DNA of 41,527 bases, taken from positions 1-41,527 of the forward strand of contig NZ_BILX01000059.1 in the NCBI RefSeq assembly GCF_004000785.1, in the 5' to 3' direction. The notes under the pieces were generated by a model. The model saw only the letters and a program-made list of their open reading frames with translations. It had not been told where the DNA came from and made no database searches. How positions within the stretch are numbered: position 1 is the stretch's first letter; every line of letters starts with the position of its first letter. The translations under genes and the position numbers were made by a program. This stretch comes from Paenibacillus ehimensis NBRC 15659. Its GTDB lineage: Bacteria > Bacillota > Bacilli > Paenibacillales > NBRC-103111. Of this stretch, positions 32,751 to 41,527 are shown piece after piece.

Positions 32751-33116
32751 ATGAAGAACCAGTTAAAGTCTGTTGTGCGTGTTACGCTGTATTTTTTGTC
32801 TGCCCTGCTGCTGGTTTGGGCGTTCATGCCGGCTTACCGGACATACGTGTGCGGATTGATGCTCGGCCTGGCGGTCAGCCTGATCAACGCCTGGCTTTTG
32901 GCCATGAAAATTGAATCGGTTTCCCGGAACGCAAACGAATACATGGGCAAGCGAGTCAATTTGGGAACGGTCTCCAGGATGTGCATGGCGCTAATCGCGG
33001 TGATGATCGCCGTGAAGCTGCCGCAATTCAACCTTGTTTTTACCATCATTGGATTATTTTTCGTCCAATTGGTAACACTCCTGATGGGTTTACTTTTTAG
33101 AAGAAATCAATCGTAG
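32751..33116 (+). CDS. atpI: ATP synthase subunit I
   Basis: A 121-aa protein with four membrane helices, the standard layout for AtpI, which helps assemble the c-ring. The positive, Asn-rich loop (ESVSRNANEYMGKRVNLG) lies between helix pairs. The start follows the atpZ stop with no gap, and GGAGG within the end of atpZ serves as its ribosome binding site. Sequence conservation in this subunit is low, so the call rests on size, helices and position. Confidence 0.85.
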   Translation: MKNQLKSVVRVTLYFLSALLLVWAFMPAYRTYVCGLMLGLAVSLINAWLLAMKIESVSRNANEYMGKRVNLGTVSRMCMALIAVMIAVKLPQFNLVFTIIGLFFVQLVTLLMGLLFRRNQS

Positions 33117-33142
33117 TGCATGGAAAGGAGGGAAATGTAAAA

Positions 33143-33916
33143 ATGCATAAGTTTCCGGTTTTACAGCTCGGGGGACTGAATATCGATATCTCCACGTTTC
33201 TGGCGATTATCGTTACTTGCGTCATCGTGTTCATTCTGGCACGGTTATCCGTAAGGAACTTGTCCGTTACCAATCCTTCCAAAATGCAAAACTTTTTGGA
33301 ATGGGTCGTCGAGTTCGTGCACAATATTATTGCCAGCACTATGCCTTTAAACAGAGTGAAGCCTTATATTTCTCTGGGCATGACCTTGATTATGTTTATT
33401 TTTGTAGCCAACCTGTTGGGGCTTCCCTTCGGTATCGTTACTACGCATGACCAACCGCTGACGCTGTTCGGTTATACGATCGTTTCCGAAGAGATGATCA
33501 AAAGCGCCCACGGCGGTCACGGAGTCGAGGTGGCTTGGTGGAAATCGCCGACAGCCGATGTATCGGTCACTTTCGGGCTTGCTGTGATCATATTTGTGCT
33601 GACGCATTATTTAGGTCTTAAGCTTAATACCAAGCATTATTTGAAGCATTACTTCGAACCGTTCTGGTTCTTCTTCCCTCTGAATGTAATCAAGGAAATT
33701 TCGAAGCCTCTGACGCTCGGTTTGCGTTTGTACGCGAACATTTTTGCGGGCGAGGTGCTGATCGCCACCATCTTGATGGCTGGTATCTTTGGAACTCCGC
33801 TGCTTATCGCATGGCAAGGCTTCAGTATTTTCGTCGGCGCGATTCAGGCGTTCCTGTTCACGATTCTTACCATGGTTTACATTTCGCAAGCTACCGTGCA
33901 TGAGGAAGGTCATTAA
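33143..33916 (+). CDS. atpB: ATP synthase F0 subunit a
   Basis: Forms the proton half-channels against the c-ring. The 257-aa protein has five or six helices and the essential arginine in KPLTLGLRLYANIFAGEVL. ATG 33143 is preferred, 10 nt after AAAGGAGGG; a longer frame begins at 33116. A His-rich loop (KSAHGGHGVEVAWW) is present outside the conserved helices. Confidence 0.95.
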   Translation: MHKFPVLQLGGLNIDISTFLAIIVTCVIVFILARLSVRNLSVTNPSKMQNFLEWVVEFVHNIIASTMPLNRVKPYISLGMTLIMFIFVANLLGLPFGIVTTHDQPLTLFGYTIVSEEMIKSAHGGHGVEVAWWKSPTADVSVTFGLAVIIFVLTHYLGLKLNTKHYLKHYFEPFWFFFPLNVIKEISKPLTLGLRLYANIFAGEVLIATILMAGIFGTPLLIAWQGFSIFVGAIQAFLFTILTMVYISQATVHEEGH

Positions 33917-33964
33917 TCCGGTGGCCGCTTCATGCCAGTCGCGAATTTTAAGAAAACAAATTAA

Positions 33965-34213
<249 letters not shown>

Positions 34214-34295
34214 TTGAATGAAATCGGTTTGGCGCGGAAGGCCTGAGCCATCCACGCCTTCGTTTTGCCTGAAATGACTGAAAGGAGTGGCATGG

Positions 34296-34781
34296 ATGGG
34301 TTGGCATTGGGAGTCATTTGTATTTGCGATCGTAGCCTTTCTGATCCTGTATTGGCTATTGAATAAATACGCTTTCGGACCTTTGATGGGAATCATGGAA
34401 GCGCGCAAGCGCATGCTTGCCGAGCAAATCGAATCTACAGACAAAAATCGCCGTGAAGCGGAGCAACTGCTTGCCGAACAAAAGCAAGCGATGCAGGATG
34501 TTCGCAAGGAAGCTCACGAGATTATCGAGCAGGCCCGCAAAGTAAGCGCCAAGCAAGGCGAAGAAATCGTGGAGCAAGCGAAATCGGAGGCGGCTCGTTT
34601 GAAAAACGAAGCGCTTCAGGATATCGAAAGCGAGAAAAACAAAGCGATTGCGGCCGTTCGCGGTCAAGTCAGCGCTTTGTCCGTCATGATCGCTTCCAAA
34701 ATTATCGAGAAGCAAGTTGACGAGAAGTCCCAGGAAGAGTTGGTTGAACACTACTTGAAAGAAGTAGGGGGCAACCGATGA
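34296..34781 (+). CDS. atpF: ATP synthase F0 subunit b
   Basis: The peripheral stalk subunit, 161 aa: one N-terminal membrane helix (about 5-22) followed by a long charged coiled coil with heptad pattern. ATG 34296 lies 8 nt after AAAGGAG (34281-34287); the upstream in-frame GTG at 34287 overlaps that site. It overlaps atpH by ATGA. Confidence 0.95.
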   Translation: MGWHWESFVFAIVAFLILYWLLNKYAFGPLMGIMEARKRMLAEQIESTDKNRREAEQLLAEQKQAMQDVRKEAHEIIEQARKVSAKQGEEIVEQAKSEAARLKNEALQDIESEKNKAIAAVRGQVSALSVMIASKIIEKQVDEKSQEELVEHYLKEVGGNR

Positions 34782-35329
34782 GCCAGGATCTGATCGCAGC
34801 CAAAAGGTACGCCAAGGCATTATTCGATGTCGCTAGGGAGTCCGACCGGGTTGCTCAAGTCGAGCAAGAGCTCGGAAAGGTCATTGCGGTCTTAAACGAG
34901 AATCCGGACCTGTTCAAGCTCATCAAGCATCCGGGCATCGAGGCTGATGTAAAGATCGGGTTGATCAAGCAAATCTTCGATGCGGACGTATCCGAAGTTG
35001 TTGTTAACACGCTGAAGCTGCTCATCCAACGCCGCCGGGAAGAATCCCTGGAAGCTTTCGTGACAGCTTACGGCAAAATCGCCAGCGATGCGCTCGGTCA
35101 AGCGAACGCCACGGTATACACGCCTGTGGAGCTCAGCGAAGCGGAGCTCGGCACCATTGCCGAAACGTTCGGCAAATTAACCGGCAAACAAATCCGTGTG
35201 GATTCGGTTCTCGATAAAAGATTGCTCGGCGGCATTCAAGTCCGCATCGGCGACCGTTTGTATGACGGAAGCTTGGCGGGCAAGCTCGAGCGTCTGCACA
35301 AAACGTTGAATCAATCTCAAGCACTGTAG
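34778..35329 (+). CDS. atpH: ATP synthase F1 subunit delta
   Basis: Links the peripheral stalk to the F1 head. The 183-aa protein shows the N-terminal helical domain (AAKRYAKALFDVA) and the C-terminal VDSVLDKRLLGGIQVRIGDRLYDGS motif. The start overlaps atpF's stop. Confidence 0.95.
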   Translation: MSQDLIAAKRYAKALFDVARESDRVAQVEQELGKVIAVLNENPDLFKLIKHPGIEADVKIGLIKQIFDADVSEVVVNTLKLLIQRRREESLEAFVTAYGKIASDALGQANATVYTPVELSEAELGTIAETFGKLTGKQIRVDSVLDKRLLGGIQVRIGDRLYDGSLAGKLERLHKTLNQSQAL

Positions 35330-35339
35330 ATAGGGGTGA

Positions 35340-36860
<1,521 letters not shown>

Positions 36861-37013
36861 TATATAATTACCCCGGGAATCTGGTGAAGAAACCCGGTGC
36901 TCCACGATAAGCCTGAAACAAGCGTTTCGATGAAGGTTCTCCCTTGCGGAAGCTTCTGGCCGTTCAGGCCTGCGGAAGCAAGCGGAGAAGCCTCGAAAGA
37001 GAGGTGAGCAGGT

Positions 37014-37871
37014 ATGGCAAAAGGGATGCGCGAGATTAAGCGCGCGATCAGATCCAAGCAAAACATGAAGCAAATAACCAAGGCCATGGAAATGGTTGCG
37101 GCTTCCAAGCTTAGAAGAGCCCAAATGGCGGCGGAGTCCGCCCGTCCTTACGCGGATAAGCTGAAGGAAGTGGTCGGCAGCATCGCTGCGGGAACGAAGG
37201 GTGTGAAGCACCCGATGCTCGAAACCCGCGAGGTGAAAAAGACCGGTTATTTGGTAATCACGTCCGACCGCGGTCTGGCCGGCGGCTACAACGCCAACGT
37301 GTTGCGGAAGGTGATGGCGGAAATTCGTGAAAAGCACAGCTCTTCTGCCGAGTATTCGATCTTCGTGATCGGGCGCAAAGGCAGAGACTTTTTCAAGAAA
37401 CGGAACATTCCGATTCTGGAGGAAGTCACCGGACTTCCCGATTCGCCGACGTTCTCGGATATCAAATCCATCGCAGCTGCGGCGGTAGGTAATTTCGAGA
37501 ACGGGTCGTACGATCAGTTGTTCTTGGTCTACAACCAGTTTAAAAATGCGATGACTCAAATCCCGACCGTCAAACGCCTTCTCCCGATGGAAGACGTGTC
37601 CGTCGAAACAACGTCTGCCTACGAATATGAGCCGTCTGCCGAAGGCGTATTGGAAGTGCTCCTTCCCAAGTATGCCGAGACGCTTATCTACAGCGCGTTA
37701 TTGGATGGAAAGGCCAGCGAGTTCGGGGCTAGAATGACGGCAATGAGCAGCGCGACGAAGAACGCGACGAAGATGATCAACGAGTTGACGTTGTCGTACA
37801 ACCGTGCGCGGCAGGCTTCGATTACGCAGGAAATTTCCGAGATCGTCGCCGGTGCGAACGCTCAAAGCTAG
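37014..37871 (+). CDS. atpG: ATP synthase F1 subunit gamma
   Basis: Central rotor shaft, 285 aa, with the N-terminal coiled-coil helix MREIKRAIRSKQNMKQITKA and the matching C-terminal helix ITQEISEIVAGANA. The 153-nt gap after atpA is GC-rich and foldable (CCGGG/CCCGG, GCCTGAA/TTCAGGC). A CCTC at 36991-36994 can pair with GAGG (37001-37004) of the ribosome binding site, which may lower gamma translation relative to alpha. Confidence 0.96.
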   Translation: MAKGMREIKRAIRSKQNMKQITKAMEMVAASKLRRAQMAAESARPYADKLKEVVGSIAAGTKGVKHPMLETREVKKTGYLVITSDRGLAGGYNANVLRKVMAEIREKHSSSAEYSIFVIGRKGRDFFKKRNIPILEEVTGLPDSPTFSDIKSIAAAAVGNFENGSYDQLFLVYNQFKNAMTQIPTVKRLLPMEDVSVETTSAYEYEPSAEGVLEVLLPKYAETLIYSALLDGKASEFGARMTAMSSATKNATKMINELTLSYNRARQASITQEISEIVAGANAQS

Positions 37872-37879
37872 TTGATTAA

Positions 37880-39415
<1,536 letters not shown>

Positions 39416-39426
39416 TGAAATAGAAT

Positions 39427-39469
39427 GCTGCTGAAGGCCGATTCCGTCAAAGAATCGGGCTTCGGCGGC
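39427..39469 (+). other. Large hairpin after atpD
   Basis: GCTGAAG-G-CCGATTC (39430-39444) pairs with GAATCGG-G-CTTCGGC (39452-39466), about 14 bp with one internal mismatch. A second hairpin CGGCTTTT/AAAAGCCG (39474-39495) follows. No T-run terminates them. They may protect the upstream atpD mRNA or mark a processing point. Confidence 0.6.
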
Positions 39470-39499
39470 AAAACGGCTTTTGAAATAAAAAGCCGATTA

Positions 39500-39606
39500 A
39501 TGCTTACGATGCGGCTTTCTAACGAAAGCCCAGCTTATGCTTACGAAGTAGTTTGCCCCTAGGCAAACTCAGCTAATGCTTACGATGTGGCTTTCTAACG
39601 AAAGCC
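39500..39606 (+). repeat. Tag-plus-hairpin repeat array upstream of atpC
   Basis: Three units at 37- and 39-nt spacing. Tags ATGCTTACGAWG lie at 39500-39511, 39537-39548 and 39576-39587. Hairpins are GGCTTTC-TAAC-GAAAGCC (39513-39530), AGTTTGCC-CCTA-GGCAAACT (39550-39569) and GGCTTTC-TAAC-GAAAGCC (39589-39606). Units are joined by CAGCTTA or CAGCTA. The final hairpin ends 4 nt before GGAGGGG of atpC. Confidence 0.88.
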
Positions 39607-39624
39607 CTTAGGAGGGGAATCCAA

Positions 39625-40032
39625 GTGAGCACATTCCTGTTGGAAATCGTCACCCCCGAGCGTAAAGTGTACGCCGAGCAGGCGAACATGATTGTCGTAA
39701 AGGGCGTTGAAGGGGAGCTTGGAATTCTGCCGAATCACATTCCGCTGGTCACTCCATTACGAATCGCTCCGATTACTGTGAAGAAACGCGGGTCGAAAGA
39801 CGAAGTTATCGCAGTGAACGGCGGTTTTATGGAAGTGCGCAAGGATAAGGTGGTTATACTGGCGGAAAGCGCCGAGCTGCCGGAACAAATCGATGTCGAG
39901 CGTGCACAGAAAGCGAAAGAACGGGCGCAAAGTCGGTTGTCTCAAGCCAAACAAGACCATATCGACTTCAAGCGGGCGGAACTCGCTTTGCAGCGTGCAT
40001 TGAATCGAATTGACGTCTCTGGGAAAAAATAA
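39625..40032 (+). CDS. atpC: ATP synthase F1 subunit epsilon
   Basis: Regulatory subunit at the base of the rotor, 135 aa: an N-terminal beta-sandwich (LLEIVTPERKVYAEQANMIV, GELGILPNHIPLVTPL) and a C-terminal helical hairpin (about 90-133) that can inhibit ATP hydrolysis. It starts at GTG 39625, 7 nt after GGAGGGG. Last gene of the operon. Confidence 0.95.
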   Translation: MSTFLLEIVTPERKVYAEQANMIVVKGVEGELGILPNHIPLVTPLRIAPITVKKRGSKDEVIAVNGGFMEVRKDKVVILAESAELPEQIDVERAQKAKERAQSRLSQAKQDHIDFKRAELALQRALNRIDVSGKK

Positions 40033-40042
40033 TAAATGAACC

Positions 40043-40079
40043 AAAAAGACGGGGGAACACGGTTCCTTCGTCTTTTTTT
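40043..40079 (+). terminator. Terminator of the atp operon
   Basis: AAAAAGACG (40043-40051) pairs with CGTCTTTTT (40069-40077), with inner GGAAC/GTTCC and a long T-run. Confidence 0.92.
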
Positions 40080-40162
40080 CTAGTCTTCCTTGAACTGGAC
40101 GAGTAATATAGAGAATTAGGCTTTCCGACTTATGAAGGCATTGTGAAAGTGGATGAAAATGT

Positions 40163-40191
40163 TAGACACCCCAAATGGCATTTGTTATAAT
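40163..40191 (+). promoter_or_regulatory. Sigma-A promoter of the nuo operon
   Basis: TAGACA (40163-40168) and a perfect TATAAT (40186-40191) are 17 bp apart, with an extended-10 TG at 40183-40184. About 75 nt of leader follow before nuoA; the leader has the direct repeat-like CCTGCAGGGGAACATGCAGG but no recognised riboswitch. Confidence 0.8.
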
Positions 40192-40267
40192 TGGGAAGGC
40201 ATAACTTTAACAACAGTCCTGCAGGGGAACATGCAGGCGGGACCCAATATAATAGGGAGGCGGTTCG

Positions 40268-40639
40268 TTGGCGATGTACATGAACAATTACGTGGTCGTA
40301 ACGATTTTTCTCTTCTTAGCGGTATTGCTTCCAATTGCAGCGCTTACAATCGGTCGCTGGCTCCGTCCCTACAGACCGGTGGAGGAAAAGTATACGACTT
40401 ATGAAAGCGGTAACGAACCGGTAGGTACGGGCCATGTCCGATTCAACATCCGGTATTACCTGTTTGCGCTGATGTTTGTCATCTTCGATGTGGAAACCGT
40501 ATTTTTGTACCCATGGGCCGTTGCTTATAAGCAATTAGGCTTGTTTGCGCTTGTAGAGATGTGCATATTTGTAGGCTTGCTGATCATAGGCTTACTCTAC
40601 GCTTGGAAGAAGAAGGTGCTGCAATGGACTTCAATTTAG
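40268..40639 (+). CDS. nuoA: NADH-quinone oxidoreductase subunit A
   Basis: Small membrane subunit of complex I, 123 aa with three helices. The conserved loop [21 protein letters not shown] and [12 protein letters not shown] identify it. TTG 40268 has GGGAGG 7 nt upstream; ATGs at 40274 and 40280 are also in frame but are spaced less well. The gene overlaps nuoB by 16 nt. Confidence 0.94.
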   Translation: MAMYMNNYVVVTIFLFLAVLLPIAALTIGRWLRPYRPVEEKYTTYESGNEPVGTGHVRFNIRYYLFALMFVIFDVETVFLYPWAVAYKQLGLFALVEMCIFVGLLIIGLLYAWKKKVLQWTSI

Positions 40640-41142
40640 AGAGCATTACGCCTGAGGAACGGCAAGAGCTGGAGCGCAACGTGTTCATGACCACGCTGGA
40701 GCAGGTGAAGGCGTGGGCCCGCAGCAACTCGCTGTGGCCGTTGACTTTCGGACTTGCTTGCTGCGCTATTGAAATGATGGGCACGGGCGCGTCCCATTAC
40801 GATCTGGACCGTTTTGGTGTCATTTTCCGGACGTCCCCGCGCCAGTCGGACGTGATGATCGTCGCCGGCACGGTGACGAAGAAGATGGCCCCGCTATTGA
40901 GGCGTTTGTACGAGCAGATGCCGGAGCCCAAATGGGTCATTGCGATGGGCTCCTGTGCCACGGCGGGCGGCCCGTATGTGAAATCGTACGCGGTAGTGAA
41001 GGGCGTTGACCAAGTCGTTCCGGTCGATGTATATATTCCCGGCTGTCCGCCGAATCCGGCCGCCCTGATCTACGGCATCAACAAGCTGCAGGAAAAAATC
41101 CGCTATGAAGCGAAAACCGGTAAGCAGGTGACCAATCGATGA
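40624..41142 (+). CDS. nuoB: NADH-quinone oxidoreductase subunit B
   Basis: Carries the N2 4Fe-4S cluster that passes electrons to quinone. The 172-aa protein has the four cluster ligands: the adjacent Cys46-Cys47 (GLACCAIE), Cys111 (MGSCA) and Cys141 (PGCPPNP). ATG 40624 lies within nuoA with AGAAGGTG upstream; a longer frame starting at 40561 has no site. It overlaps nuoC by ATGA. Confidence 0.96.
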   Translation: MDFNLESITPEERQELERNVFMTTLEQVKAWARSNSLWPLTFGLACCAIEMMGTGASHYDLDRFGVIFRTSPRQSDVMIVAGTVTKKMAPLLRRLYEQMPEPKWVIAMGSCATAGGPYVKSYAVVKGVDQVVPVDVYIPGCPPNPAALIYGINKLQEKIRYEAKTGKQVTNR

Positions 41143-41527
41143 GCGAGGAGCAAAAGCGAGAGAAAGCTGATGCGGCCGCTGCCGAAGAGCAAAAGCAATC
41201 GAAAGCGGACGCCAGCGCAAAGCCGTCGGGCGATCAGGCGGAAACGGCCTCCAGCGAGCAGCCGACGACGGGTGAAAATGCGAAAGCGAACGCAGGCGAT
41301 CAACTTGCGAGCGATAGAGTGAAAGCGGGTGCAGCCGGCGAGCAGGCGAGCGATACGGCGAAAGTGAGCGTAAGCCAAGCGTCCGCCGGGGAAGCGGTCG
41401 CAGGCGAAGACGCTCCCGCGAAGGGCGGCGCAGAGGCACGCGGGGGCGCGAAAGCCGCTGGCGGCGAAGCGCCCGAGGCGAAGCCCAAGGCGTCCGCGGC
41501 GCCGATGAGCGGCGAGCCGACGGCAGC
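41139..41527 (+). CDS. nuoC: NADH-quinone oxidoreductase subunit C, N-terminal extension (partial)
   Basis: The frame opens with ATG 41139, overlapping the nuoB stop, and is still open at the window end (129 complete codons). The visible part is a low-complexity Ala/Glu/Lys/Gly/Ser-rich, disordered stretch (starts [18 protein letters not shown]) with degenerate repeats of the type AGDQ/GEQ-AS-D. The 30-kDa catalytic domain is not reached, so the assignment rests on gene order and on such extensions being known in Bacillales NuoC. Confidence 0.75.
   Translation, partial: MSEEQKREKADAAAAEEQKQSKADASAKPSGDQAETASSEQPTTGENAKANAGDQLASDRVKAGAAGEQASDTAKVSVSQASAGEAVAGEDAPAKGGAEARGGAKAAGGEAPEAKPKASAAPMSGEPTA

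Overview
The window looks like a near-origin stretch of a Paenibacillus-type (Paenibacillaceae) chromosome. The evidence is the set of spore-former genes (sspP-like, spoIIR), Firmicute-style Shine-Dalgarno sequences with several TTG/GTG starts, B. subtilis-like gene orders, and a complex I (nuo) operon directly after the ATP synthase operon, which B. subtilis lacks. Almost all genes lie on the + strand. The species cannot be fixed from sequence alone.

Block 1 (1-4.6 kb) is dacA-pdxS-pdxT-serS-tRNA-Ser, the order found just right of oriC in B. subtilis. A short inverted-repeat element downstream carries a second copy of the tRNA 3' end. Block 2 (4.6-20.8 kb) is variable: a three-gene operon with a sigma-G-like promoter ending in sspP; a second methionine aminopeptidase; tRNA-Arg; a large secreted beta-helix protein with a CcpA (cre) site; a four-gene ECF sigma/anti-sigma/membrane-protein operon whose sigma gene seems to start at ATT; a GNAT gene; a glpP-ugpAEB-like uptake operon behind a GlpP-type terminator leader; tRNA-Pro; tadA; a DnaA-box cluster; and a c-di-GMP-I riboswitch controlling a PilZ c-di-GMP receptor, followed by a cell-wall amidase.

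Block 3 (20.8-41.5 kb) is ychF, then prfA-prmC-spoIIR-sua5(ywlC)-mntP-ywlE-rpiB-ywlG-glyA-upp-mnaA-atpZIBEFHAGDC-nuoABC. This is the order seen on the left side of the B. subtilis origin, so two neighbourhoods that flank oriC there are on one arm here. A ZTP (pfl) riboswitch controls rpiB-ywlG-glyA, and a sigma-F-like promoter precedes spoIIR.

The most unusual non-coding structure is a family of about 40-nt units in the atp operon. Each unit is a fixed tag (ATGCTTACGAWG) followed by a perfect hairpin. Two good units plus one degenerate unit precede atpD and three precede atpC, each array ending just before the ribosome binding site. Hairpin sequences differ between units while pairing is kept. 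Two parS-like ParB sites (8932-8947 and 30420-30435) and four DnaA-box-like sequences fit a location near the origin. All calls come from reading the sequence; no searches or folding programs were run.
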